A stretch of 64,000 nucleotides of DNA from an uncultured Eubacteriales bacterium (lineage in GTDB: Bacteria; Bacillota; Clostridia; Christensenellales; Borkfalkiaceae). Both the position numbers and the translations under genes were made by a program. Shown here piece after piece: positions 7,839-16,830 of this stretch (positions within the stretch are counted from its first letter, which is position 1; each line of letters starts with the position of its first letter). Below the pieces are notes generated by a model. That model did not search any database, was not told the origin of the DNA, and saw only the letters and a program-made list of their open reading frames with translations. Location of the stretch: contig CAJLRM010000003.1 in NCBI GenBank assembly GCA_905209085.1, forward strand, positions 248,001-312,000, in the 5' to 3' direction.

Positions 7839-10106
7839 ATGAAAAAGGCAATTTCTCTCATGAGCGGCATACTTTCTTTATTATTGACGTTTTCCGCATT
7901 GAGCGCCTGCGGCGGCGGAGGAGATTCTTCCCGGGAGTCCTCCTTTGAATCTTCCTCTTCGGCCGTCGAGCCGAACGACGACAAGAAACTCTCCGTTTCG
8001 CTCTTTGCCGATCCTTCTTTAAACGACCGTCCTATGGTGATGATGCACGGCGCGACGACCTCGCTCATCGACGACGTCTATGCCCGCGGTTACGGCGGCA
8101 TCGTCACGAACGTCGCCTGGGGAACGGATTATTTGCAGAACGCGCGGGCGTTTTCCTCGCTGGCGAACTGCGTTTCTCACGCCGTAGACAAGGGGATGCA
8201 CGTATGGCTTTACGACGAGTACGGCTATCCTTCGGGCGCCGCTTACGGACAGACGCTGAAAGGCAATCCCGAATACGAGGCGCAGGGATTGGTCCCGCAG
8301 TATAGGACGATAGAGGCGGGTGCGACGGGACGGATAGACCTCCTTTACGGACATACCCGCATCGTTTCCGCCTACGTGTACGAAGGCGGCTCGAAATCGG
8401 AAATGGACTTATCCTCGGCGGAGGACGTTTCCTCTTCGATTGCGGAGGACGGGACTTTCGTATCCTATACCAATCGCTCGAAAACGCCTCGCGTTTTAGC
8501 GGCTTATATGTCCAAGCCGTGGTACGAAAACACCCATTCGATGGAAAACTGGTACGCGCAGCAGCGCTATATCAATATGCTGGACGAGGCGCCCGCTAAA
8601 AAATTCATCGGCATTACGCACGAGAAGTATTACGACGCGTTGAGCGAATATTTCGGGAGCGGGATACAGGCGTTCTTTACGGACGAGCCGGCGCTGCAAG
8701 GCAGCTATTTCGAAATCAGCGACCGCCCCCGTCAGGTGCTCGACAAGCCGGATCCCAATCTCCCGATCGTGGAATGTCTGAACTATTCCGACGCGCTTTT
8801 CGAGAAATTTAAAGCCGCATACGGCTATGACCTCAAACCGCTTTTGGGATATCTTTACAACGACGACGGCAGCGTTAAGGCGAAGCAGGTGCGCATGGAC
8901 TTTTACGCGCTGACGGGCGAGCTGTTCCGGGCCAATTATCTCGGACAGATCGAAAGCTGGTGTAAATCCAAGGGAGTAAAGAGCTCGGGGCATCTTCTTC
9001 TCGAAGAGGCGCTCTATCAGAATCCCTGGTTTGCGGGGGACATGATACAGCTTTTGGGCACGATGGGAATCCCCGGCTCCGACCTGCTCTATTCCGAGCC
9101 GCTGGCGGCAATCAACGCTTCCTGCGTCGTTTCCAAGATGGCGGCTTCCGCCGCCGAGTTTACGGGAAAATCGGATACGTTTGCGGAAATTTCCGGCGCG
9201 TTCGACAGTACGATAGGGGATATTTACGATCAGATCAACGCCGTGGGTGCGCAGGTGTGCATGGGTGTGAATTCCTTTGCTTCCTACTATTATCAGGGCA
9301 ACGACCATACGGCGGAAGAGGATAAGATCTTCTCGACGGCGATAGGAAGAATGCGCTACATGACGACGGGCGTCACGCACAGCGCGAAAGTAGCCGTCTA
9401 TTATCCGTACGAAGGCGCCTGTGCGGAAACCCTCCCTTCCCTCAATATGTGGCAGCCCACGGAAAGCGCCAAACGGATCAGCGACAGTTTCGGCGACCTT
9501 TGCAGGACCTTGGTGGGAAAGCAAGTGGATTACGATCTCGTGAACTATCTCAATCTCGCCGCCTGCAAGGTGGAGGACGGCGCGCTGGTCGCCCCTAACG
9601 GCGAACGCTATACGGCGGTGGCGATTCCCTATACCACGGCGATGCGGTCGGAGGCGGTGCTGAAACTGATAGAAGCCGCCGAAGCAGGCGTGCAGATCGT
9701 ACTTTCCGACTTTGAAGAAGTGGTTTGCGAAACGGGAAAAAACGACGTCGCGGCGCGTTTTTCAAAGATCGCGGAAAAGGCTCATACGGCAACCTCTTCT
9801 AACGGCGTTGCAAATTATTTGAGGAAAAACGGGCATACGTATGCGCTGCTCGACGACGATTCCGCGTACAACGTATTCGTGACCAAACGGGAAAACCGCA
9901 ATTACAGCGTGTTTACCGTGGTCAACGCCTACGAGAGCGACAAAGAATACGGCTTCGAGCTGGACGCTGCGGGCAAATCGGTGAAATTCTACGACGCGGT
10001 TTCGGGAGAAATAGAGGACGTAGACGCCGCCTTTGCGGACGGCAAGGTTTCTTTCCGTTATACGCTTCCCGCAAACAGAACGGGTTTCTTCGTCGTGGAG
10101 AAATAG
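7839..10106 (+). CDS. lipoprotein glycoside hydrolase, GH106-like
   Basis: A 755-residue lipoprotein with lipobox LSAC (Cys24). The catalytic region contains WLYDEYGYPSGAAYGQ (residues about 124-139) and 'AFFTDEPALQ' (about 284-293), motifs I associate with alpha-L-rhamnosidase-type GH106 and related unclassified (beta/alpha)8 glycosidases. A C-terminal beta domain ends in 'YTLPANRTGFFVVEK'. It sits 11 bp after the previous gene. It would act at the membrane outer face on deoxyhexose-containing glycans. Family placement is moderate; the glycosidase call is better supported than rhamnose specificity. Confidence 0.62.
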   Translation: MKKAISLMSGILSLLLTFSALSACGGGGDSSRESSFESSSSAVEPNDDKKLSVSLFADPSLNDRPMVMMHGATTSLIDDVYARGYGGIVTNVAWGTDYLQNARAFSSLANCVSHAVDKGMHVWLYDEYGYPSGAAYGQTLKGNPEYEAQGLVPQYRTIEAGATGRIDLLYGHTRIVSAYVYEGGSKSEMDLSSAEDVSSSIAEDGTFVSYTNRSKTPRVLAAYMSKPWYENTHSMENWYAQQRYINMLDEAPAKKFIGITHEKYYDALSEYFGSGIQAFFTDEPALQGSYFEISDRPRQVLDKPDPNLPIVECLNYSDALFEKFKAAYGYDLKPLLGYLYNDDGSVKAKQVRMDFYALTGELFRANYLGQIESWCKSKGVKSSGHLLLEEALYQNPWFAGDMIQLLGTMGIPGSDLLYSEPLAAINASCVVSKMAASAAEFTGKSDTFAEISGAFDSTIGDIYDQINAVGAQVCMGVNSFASYYYQGNDHTAEEDKIFSTAIGRMRYMTTGVTHSAKVAVYYPYEGACAETLPSLNMWQPTESAKRISDSFGDLCRTLVGKQVDYDLVNYLNLAACKVEDGALVAPNGERYTAVAIPYTTAMRSEAVLKLIEAAEAGVQIVLSDFEEVVCETGKNDVAARFSKIAEKAHTATSSNGVANYLRKNGHTYALLDDDSAYNVFVTKRENRNYSVFTVVNAYESDKEYGFELDAAGKSVKFYDAVSGEIEDVDAAFADGKVSFRYTLPANRTGFFVVEK

Positions 10107-10126
10107 GGGAAGGGGAGAGCCGGAAG

Positions 10127-11896
10127 ATGAACTTTTTAAAAAATATAAAACGTGCGGCGTTTGTCCTGGTCGGCCTTTGTCTGTGTATCGGGAGCGTGAG
10201 GAGTTTTCCCGCCGCCGCGGAAGAAGAAGCCGAAGGATTGATTATGCCTCCCGCCGTCGTTCTGCGCGCGGATACGGCGGCGGATTGTTCGAAGGAAAAA
10301 ATTTCCGCGGCCTCAAACCTCGTAATATCCGTGGACGAAAATTTAAACGTCACAGCCGCCGACGGCGGTTCTTTGGGAAAATTCGATTCTTTTTACGGGA
10401 ATATTGCGGCATATCCCGTCGTTTCTCTCGCGGAAGGGAAAGAAGACGCGTTTGTCGATTACATAAAAGAAAAAGGAATTTGGGATATTTCCGTTCTGGG
10501 GACCTCCTCCGTGCTTAAAAAAGTTCGCGGGGAGCTTCCCGAAATTCGCGGCGTACTGGATATGCGCTTGGCGGAAAACGTCGACGACGCTTTCGAGGCG
10601 GTGAAGGAAACCAATTCTTCGCGGGCGCGCACCGTATTGCTGAACGCGGCTGCCGCCTCCCGTGAACTCGTCGATTACATACAGGCGCGGCTGCTTACCG
10701 TGTGGGTAAACGCGGAAAACGACGAGGAACTCTGTCGGGGCATTTTCAGCGGCGCATACGGAATCGTCACGCAGTCGCCGGAGAAGGCGCATTCGATTTA
10801 CCAAGATATGGGCGCCGATTCGTTTGTTCGGACTTCCTATATGATCGGGCACAGGGGCGTTTCTTTCTCGGATCAGACGAAAATTTCGGAAAATTCTCTT
10901 GCCGCTTATCGGTATGCGATCGATTGCGGAGCCACGCATATCGAAACCGATTTAAAAGTGACTGCGGACAATCATATCGTTATCATGCATGACGATACGC
11001 TGAACACCTCGCCGACGGGGACGGGCGTGGGCGTCGAATCTTCCACGCTTGAAGAGATCAAAACGCATCGACTGAAAGACGGGCAGGAAATTCCCACGCT
11101 CGACGAGGCGTTAACTTTTCTAAAAGGGAAACCCGTCGTTTTGATTCTCGAAATAAAATCCGCAAAGGAGAACATCCTTCCCCTTCTCCGTGAACAGCTC
11201 CAAAAGCACGATATGTTCGATCAATGCGTCGTCGCCACTTTTTATACGGAACAGCTTTTGAGAGCCGCAGAGTTAATTCCCGAAGTTCCGACGGGACTTT
11301 TCGGCGGATTGACGACGGACAGGGGATTCGCGGCGAGCGTAAAACTCGTTTGTAGCCTGAATACGGCATGGTTTTGCACGCCGTCGGGCGCCGAGGCTTA
11401 TTCTTATGCGGATGCGACAGAAAAACTGCGGGATCGCGGATTGACGGCATGGGGAAATCCCGATTCCAAAACCGCAACGGGCGCGTATGCTTCTTATAGC
11501 AGGGGAATCTGCGGATTGATGCTGGACGCTCCTCAGGATATTTCGGAGCTTCCGTATAATTTGAAAGCGGAAAAAGAATACGAAGTCGCGCTCGGTAAAA
11601 CGGAGGAATTGATGGCCGTTTTACAGAAATATGCGGGAGAGGAGCGCGTGCAATGCGGATACAAGCTGCTTTCCGGAACGCTCGAAAAAGAAGGAGATAC
11701 GGCTTTGGCGGTTTTGACCTGTACGACGGAAACTCCTGCGGGCGAATTTACTTATGTATCCGAAACAGTGACTTTACGCGCGGTAAGTTCGGGCGACAAA
11801 AGCGACAAAAACGGCTGCGGTTCCTCGACGGCGGGATACGCTGCGATGGCGGTGCCGCTTATATTTATGGCCGCAGCAAGATTGAGAAAAAAATAA
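10127..11896 (+). CDS. surface glycerophosphodiester phosphodiesterase with GCGS anchor
   Basis: A 589-residue secreted protein. A signal peptide is followed by about 200 residues of unassigned sequence. A GDPD TIM barrel starts near residue 238 with the catalytic MIGHRGVS, then 'SENSLAAYRYAIDCGATHIE' (metal-binding E-x-D region continues as TDLKVTADNHIVIMHDDTL) and later 'VLILEIKS'. The C-terminus is NGCGSS, a hydrophobic stretch and RLRKK. GDPD enzymes release glycerol phosphate from deacylated phospholipids or teichoic acids. Here it probably acts on the outer surface, perhaps to recover glycerol phosphate or trim decorated glycans. Confidence 0.88.
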   Translation: MNFLKNIKRAAFVLVGLCLCIGSVRSFPAAAEEEAEGLIMPPAVVLRADTAADCSKEKISAASNLVISVDENLNVTAADGGSLGKFDSFYGNIAAYPVVSLAEGKEDAFVDYIKEKGIWDISVLGTSSVLKKVRGELPEIRGVLDMRLAENVDDAFEAVKETNSSRARTVLLNAAAASRELVDYIQARLLTVWVNAENDEELCRGIFSGAYGIVTQSPEKAHSIYQDMGADSFVRTSYMIGHRGVSFSDQTKISENSLAAYRYAIDCGATHIETDLKVTADNHIVIMHDDTLNTSPTGTGVGVESSTLEEIKTHRLKDGQEIPTLDEALTFLKGKPVVLILEIKSAKENILPLLREQLQKHDMFDQCVVATFYTEQLLRAAELIPEVPTGLFGGLTTDRGFAASVKLVCSLNTAWFCTPSGAEAYSYADATEKLRDRGLTAWGNPDSKTATGAYASYSRGICGLMLDAPQDISELPYNLKAEKEYEVALGKTEELMAVLQKYAGEERVQCGYKLLSGTLEKEGDTALAVLTCTTETPAGEFTYVSETVTLRAVSSGDKSDKNGCGSSTAGYAAMAVPLIFMAAARLRKK

Positions 11897-11920
11897 AATA
11901 GTTTTCGGAATGTTTCGGGA

Positions 11921-11959
11921 AAAAAGACGCGGACAGGATTTGTCGCCGCGCCTTTTTTC
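11921..11959 (+). terminator. intrinsic terminator after the GDPD gene
   Basis: GACGCGG (11926-11932) and CCGCGCC (11946-11952) form a stem with one mismatch, followed by TTTTTT. It closes the plus-strand run that begins at 755. Confidence 0.65.
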
Positions 11960-12405
11960 TATTGTAAAAAGAAAACGCCTCCATTAAAAAATAAAACAAG
12001 GAAGCGTGGTAACTGAAAATATCATGCGGAGGCAATAGTCGGTTTCAACGATATCAACCAAAGTACTCGTCCTATTCTTTCGTGCTATCCCGCGAGAGGA
12101 CTCTCCGCAGGGAAGCTGCGAGCGCAATGCGGGAAAGGGGTAAATCCTTTCCTTGCGCCGCCCGTTTATCTTCTGTCCTTATAGGAGTTTCTGTAAACCG
12201 TGCGTGTAACGCGTAGCGATAATCGCAACGCGAATAGAGCCGATTGGGAGCTATGCCCTTACGGGACTTATACAAAATGTGCGTTCGGCGTGTGATGGGG
12301 ATTGTCGTTTTCTCCGTCGGGGAGGGGCAGGGTTGAGATGAGGCTGAAAAGACGAGAGGGAGAGCGTATGGCCTTGCGCTTCCCCTTTCGTGGGGATTGG
12401 ATTTT
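11960..12405. other. gene-free spacer between GDPD and AraC genes
   Basis: I see no convincing gene in this stretch of about 450 bases. The minus-strand open frames here are rich in Arg, Pro and Ser, lack ribosome sites and look like translated structured DNA. Several short inverted repeats occur, for example CCCGC near 12,090 with GCGGG near 12,130. It could be a dispersed intergenic repeat, which needs comparison with the rest of the genome. Confidence 0.4.
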
Positions 12406-13359
12406 TTATCTTGTGCCTTTGAGGTTTTTTCTCAACCCCTCGCGGAGTTTCGAGGGGCTTTCGCTTTCGTATCTCGAATAGACTTTCAACATATGCGACA
12501 CGTCGAAAAATCCCGTTTCCTGCGCGATCTCGGTGATCGTTTTGTCCGTTTCGATGACCATGTTTTTTGCGATCAGCACCCGATAGCGATTGACGTAATT
12601 CATCGGGGTCTGTCCGAAATATTTTTTGAATTTTTCGCAGAGCAGGGTCTTGCTCATCATACTGACGCAGCACAGGTCGTCGAGCGTTATCTTTTGGGCG
12701 AAATTGCGATAGATATATTCCGAAACGGAAATGATGCCGATATCGTCCGTCTTTTCCGCGCTCTCGATAAACGGAGCGTACTGCCGCGCGTATTCCTTGC
12801 AGAGCGTGACGATGAGCGTAAAGGAAAGGGAATAAGTGAGAAGGTAGTCCGCGCGATCGGGAATCTTGTTCGTCTGCTGTTCCAATTCGTCCAGCTTTTG
12901 AAGGAGGAAGAGGATGTCTTCGTATATTTTCCCTTCGATGTGGAAAAGGGGAATGGTATACGAATCGCGCAGAGCGGGATCGACGTGAAACAAGAGATTG
13001 AACGCGGAAAGAACGCTTAAATCTCCCGAATACTTGTTGAAGTAGTTTCTATGCACCAGCACGTGGAACACGTTGAGCTTATCTCCGTTATGATAGCCGT
13101 GGTACATTTCCGGCGGGATGACCACCACGTCGCCTGTGCTTACTTTATAGCTTTTATGATTGGCGTAATGCATCCCTTCGCCGTTGACGGTGATGTTGAT
13201 TTCGTAAAAGTCGTGGGAGTGCATATCGATATTATAATTTTTATGGCAGAAGGTGCTTGTGAGTTTTAAAGGGCGTTCGTCGGGAAAACAGTCCCGGTAT
13301 GTCCATATCGGTTTGTCCGCGAGAGGCAGTCGGGCGGGATATTTTTTATCCATCAGCAT
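12406..13359 (-). CDS. AraC-family transcriptional regulator
   Basis: A 317-residue regulator. The N-terminal cupin contains MHSHDFYEINITVNGEG (residues about 46-62), the usual sugar-sensing strand, and 'DVVVIPPEMYHGY'. The C-terminal pair of helix-turn-helix motifs starts near residue 215 (QKITLDDLCCVSMMSKTLLC) and continues with 'TITEIAQETGFFDVSHMLKV'. It is transcribed away from the CBM9-like lipoprotein gene at 13,723, with a 363-bp shared upstream region, so it probably controls the second half of the glycan locus. It is a paralogue in architecture of the regulator at the window start. Confidence 0.93.
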   Translation of the reverse strand: MLMDKKYPARLPLADKPIWTYRDCFPDERPLKLTSTFCHKNYNIDMHSHDFYEINITVNGEGMHYANHKSYKVSTGDVVVIPPEMYHGYHNGDKLNVFHVLVHRNYFNKYSGDLSVLSAFNLLFHVDPALRDSYTIPLFHIEGKIYEDILFLLQKLDELEQQTNKIPDRADYLLTYSLSFTLIVTLCKEYARQYAPFIESAEKTDDIGIISVSEYIYRNFAQKITLDDLCCVSMMSKTLLCEKFKKYFGQTPMNYVNRYRVLIAKNMVIETDKTITEIAQETGFFDVSHMLKVYSRYESESPSKLREGLRKNLKGTR

Positions 13360-13541
13360 TTTCCTTTTTTGGAAATTATTTTACAGCGACAGATGCGTTT
13401 TCGGATTTCCGATTTTTGCGCGTCCGATAAAAAAACGGGGGATTTTACCGAAAAAGTCACTGTTTCTCCCTGTATTATACCTAAAAATCGTATATTTTGC
13501 AACTTTTTTGAAGGGAAACTTGTGGGAATAAAGTGAAATAT

Positions 13542-13570
13542 TTTACAGCGATAGCGGAATATGATACAAT
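13542..13570 (+). promoter_or_regulatory. sigma-A promoter upstream of the CBM9-like lipoprotein gene
   Basis: TTTACA (13542-13547) and TACAAT (13565-13570) have a 17-bp spacer. It sits in the 363-bp gap between the divergent AraC gene and the gene at 13,723. The remainder of the gap holds the repeat at 13,590. Confidence 0.6.
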
Positions 13571-13589
13571 ACAGACGGCCTTTTCGGTG

Positions 13590-13697
13590 TTATAATAGAA
13601 GCGAAAATGCGGAAGTACGAAGTATTTATCAGCATTTTTTCGCCCTATTCAAACATTGCGTAAGCAATGTTATATTAGAAGCGCAAATCGGCAATCC
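13590..13697 (+). repeat. dispersed intergenic repeat, copy A
   Basis: This copy starts ttataatagaagcg, continues gtatttat...cattttttcgccctattcaaac, and holds the stem-loop AACATTGC-gtaa-GCAATGTT (13652-13671). A truncated second unit follows (ttatattagaagcg). The same unit occurs twice in tandem at 56,578. Each unit begins with a TATAAT, so it may bring its own -10 element. Confidence 0.8.
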
Positions 13698-13722
13698 GAA
13701 CGCATTGAAAAGAGGTGGGTTT

Positions 13723-16700
13723 ATGAAAAAAATACGAGGCTTTTTGGCTGCTGCTTTTTTCTTATGCCTGACAATGGGGATATACAGCTGTGGGGGGAAG
13801 GATAAGACGCCTCCCGTTTTGACGTTGTACGAACATTCGACGGGATATACGGAAGAGGAGATTACGATACTCGTCGCCACGGCGGCAGACGACAAAGACG
13901 GAACGGTGCCCGTAAGCTACGTAGTTATTTCTCCGTCCGGCAAAGAGGTCGGCGTCAGCGGAGGAAAATTCGTGCCGCACGAGGCGGGCGTTTATCGAGT
14001 CGTCTTTACGGCGAAAGACAAGTCGGGCAACAGGGCGGAGGAAGAAACGGAGATCGTCGTGCGCGACAGAAATTCCGCGCCTGTGCTCACGATAGGAGAA
14101 TACGAAACGGAAACTTCGGAGGGAAGCGTGTATACTCTTCCCGAATGCACCGCGTCCGACGCCGAGGGCGAGCTTTCCGTGACGGTAAAAATTACGGCCC
14201 CCGACGGCTCCGACGTTCAGGCGGGCGCGGGAAACGCGTTCTTCGTCGATTGGGCCGGCTTATATTCCGTTCGTTTCGGCGCGGCGCGCTCGGACGGCGT
14301 GGAGTCGCATAAATTGATCTATATCGCGTCGTCGGGCGCGGAAAAGGTCGTGGAGGGCGTGGACGGCGAGATTTCCGACGCGCTGTATGCGCAGGCAAGC
14401 GCTGCTTCCCTCGGCGGCTCGCGCGGCTTGGAAGGGATCGGGGTAAAGATCGCCCGCGGAAGCGACGGGATTTTTCTCGCCTTCGACGGCTCGGACGACA
14501 AACGCGTGAGCGGAGAAGAGCGCCTTGAAATCTATCTCGATACGAAGGGCACGGCGCGGTATCCAGACGAGAATACCACTGTCCGTTTCGACGCGTATCT
14601 GAGCGGGAAGCTCGTCCTGATGCGCGGTACGGGCGGGGAATCGCTGTGGAGGGAAGAGAAACTTTCCAAGCTCTCCTATTCCCGAAGACCCGCGTTTGCC
14701 GTAAGGCTGAAAGAGGGCAGTACGATAGAGAGCGGCAACGAGGACGATAAAGGGTATACCGCGGAGCTTTATATTCCCTATAAACTGTTGAAAATTTCCG
14801 CTGCGGATTCCTTCTATCTGACGATGGGGTGCGTGCGCGAGGGGGATAAGAGCGATTGGGACGGCTGGAACGAGTTTGCGCTTTTCCCCGAGCCTATCTA
14901 TCCCTTCAAGTATATAGAAGTGAAGCCCGACGGCTATCTCTTCAACGACAATGGGCTCTATCACGACGCAAAAAGAGCGGACGGCGATATTTCCAAAGCC
15001 AAATATCATTCCGATTCCGCGGCGGTCACAGAAGTGGGGGGACTCCGCGGTCTGGAAGGGATGACGGTGCGCATTGCGCGGGACTCAGACGGGTTATACC
15101 TCGGCTTCGATGTTTCGGGCGATAAAAAAGTCAATGATTTCGACCGCGTCGAAGTGGCGTTCAACGTCGGGGAATTTCACGCCGTACTCAACGAAAACAA
15201 CAACGTCGTCTTCTTTCTGCAATCGAACGGCGCTTTGCAGGTTCTGCACGGACATAACGGCGTTTACAGAGAATTTTTCCCTTACGACGCGCTTCCCGCC
15301 GCGGGATATTCCTACGGCAGGCACACCACGCCGAACGACAATACGGACGAGGACGACGGATATTTCCTCGAACTGTATATCCCGTACGCGCTGTTCAACA
15401 AATACACGGTGGGCGGCGTCGGAGAGGATACAAGACTCGGAATCACTTTCGGACTTTGGCGGGCGAGCGCGGAATATAATACCACTTCCGATTGGGGGAC
15501 GGACCCCAACAAGGATTGGGACGGTTGGAGCTACGGGGAGTTCTGCGACCCGCTCTATCCCGAAACGTACGCGGTGCTGATGAGCGACGGACGGATCATG
15601 ACGAGGGACGCGCTGGTGGACGAGATCGGAGAGCCTTCCGATCCTTCCGTGGACGGAAAACTTACCGAGGCGTATTGGAAAAAGGCCGCGGCGCTGAATA
15701 TTCCCAAAACGGAGGACGCGGACGGCGTGAAAGGACTCGTCTACCGCGACGCGGAGGGGCTGCGCGTGGCGTTTTTGGGCGACGCCCGTAAACTGACCGC
15801 CAAAGACGTACTCGTCTTTTACGTCAGCACGAAGGATTCCGCCTATAAGATGGGCGGCAATCTCGGCGACGAATACGAAGTGCGCGGTCAATACGCGAAT
15901 ATTTACGACTACACCTTCCGCATTTGGCTGGATCGTTCGGTCGCCGTCTACCGCGGCTTATATAAGGACTGGGCGGATCCTGTGGAAGATCTGCGCGCCC
16001 TGTCTTTGGCGATAGATAAGGAATGCGAAGAATATTCCTATGTCGCGGAAATGTATATTCCTTATTCCTTCTTCACCGCCTCCGACGGATTTACGCCTTC
16101 GCGAGAGGACGTTTTGGGGCTTTCCCTTCGACTCGGCGGAGAAAACTCCCGCGGGAGCGTGGTGTGGAACAATTATCATTACGCGGGCATTTACTGCGAC
16201 AGCGAAAGCCCCGCGAGCTATGTGCGCATCGACAAAGACAATAAATTGTTCGCGGCGCTCGAAAACGACGGGGGCTATCGCGTGGACGGCGCTTTCGACG
16301 AGGACGTGTATTCGGGTGCGAAAGCGGTCTTGTCCGTCGGCGGATCCGAGGCGGAAATTTATCGTTCCGCAAAAGGGTTGCACGTAAAATATGCCTTTGC
16401 GGAGGGCGTGGAGAGTTTCAGACTCGTTCTCAGCACCGTCGATCACGGACTCGGAAAACCGTACGTATACGACTATCAGGTCATTTTGAATCGCTCCGGA
16501 AAAGTGGAGTGCTCGTTCGGCAACTCTTACGCGTTTTACGAGACTTCTCTCTATGTGCCTTACTGCGCGCCGCGTGCGGTGTTCGCGGGAGATACGGCGG
16601 AGCTGTTTATTTCCTACGATTATTTGTCCCGTTACAATACGGGCTCGGCTTACGCGCCCAAGGGATATATGCAGATTACGAAGGAGAGCGAATTGCGCTT

Positions 16701-16830
16701 TGCCGCCGACTGCGTGAAAAACGGAACGCGGGACGGGGAGTGCGTTTACAGGGGCGAGAGCGTTTTCTTCGACGCGCTCGATCCCGCGTCGTACCGCAAA
16801 TTGATTTTAAAGGAGGCGGAAAATGGTTAA
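13723..16830 (+). CDS. lipoprotein with Ig-like and four CBM9-like domains
   Basis: A 1,035-residue lipoprotein. The start is the ATG at 13,723 behind agaggtggg; the lipobox ends at Cys23 (IYSC). Two Ig-like domains span about residues 30-205. Four similar beta-sandwich repeats follow, beginning VDGEISDALY (about 212), ADGDISKAKY (419), VDGKLTEAYW (643) and VDGAFDEDVY (853), each with a 'LYIPY'-type strand. This is the pattern of family-9-like carbohydrate-binding or DOMON-type modules. It probably binds glycan at the cell surface. It overlaps the next gene by 8 bp (ATGGTTAA), so the two are translationally coupled. Confidence 0.82.
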   Translation: MKKIRGFLAAAFFLCLTMGIYSCGGKDKTPPVLTLYEHSTGYTEEEITILVATAADDKDGTVPVSYVVISPSGKEVGVSGGKFVPHEAGVYRVVFTAKDKSGNRAEEETEIVVRDRNSAPVLTIGEYETETSEGSVYTLPECTASDAEGELSVTVKITAPDGSDVQAGAGNAFFVDWAGLYSVRFGAARSDGVESHKLIYIASSGAEKVVEGVDGEISDALYAQASAASLGGSRGLEGIGVKIARGSDGIFLAFDGSDDKRVSGEERLEIYLDTKGTARYPDENTTVRFDAYLSGKLVLMRGTGGESLWREEKLSKLSYSRRPAFAVRLKEGSTIESGNEDDKGYTAELYIPYKLLKISAADSFYLTMGCVREGDKSDWDGWNEFALFPEPIYPFKYIEVKPDGYLFNDNGLYHDAKRADGDISKAKYHSDSAAVTEVGGLRGLEGMTVRIARDSDGLYLGFDVSGDKKVNDFDRVEVAFNVGEFHAVLNENNNVVFFLQSNGALQVLHGHNGVYREFFPYDALPAAGYSYGRHTTPNDNTDEDDGYFLELYIPYALFNKYTVGGVGEDTRLGITFGLWRASAEYNTTSDWGTDPNKDWDGWSYGEFCDPLYPETYAVLMSDGRIMTRDALVDEIGEPSDPSVDGKLTEAYWKKAAALNIPKTEDADGVKGLVYRDAEGLRVAFLGDARKLTAKDVLVFYVSTKDSAYKMGGNLGDEYEVRGQYANIYDYTFRIWLDRSVAVYRGLYKDWADPVEDLRALSLAIDKECEEYSYVAEMYIPYSFFTASDGFTPSREDVLGLSLRLGGENSRGSVVWNNYHYAGIYCDSESPASYVRIDKDNKLFAALENDGGYRVDGAFDEDVYSGAKAVLSVGGSEAEIYRSAKGLHVKYAFAEGVESFRLVLSTVDHGLGKPYVYDYQVILNRSGKVECSFGNSYAFYETSLYVPYCAPRAVFAGDTAELFISYDYLSRYNTGSAYAPKGYMQITKESELRFAADCVKNGTRDGECVYRGESVFFDALDPASYRKLILKEAENG

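Noticed and set aside
12072..12673. Minus-strand frames rich in Arg, Pro and Ser between the GDPD and AraC genes
   Set aside because: No ribosome site and low-complexity composition; they look like translated intergenic repeat or structured DNA. Part of the second frame lies inside the AraC gene.
13614..13670. An 18-codon frame conserved between two copies of the dispersed repeat
   Set aside because: The copies differ at residue-changing positions (His/Tyr, Met-Gly/Ile-Ser) and the ATG has no ribosome site; conservation of the stem-loop explains the similarity better.
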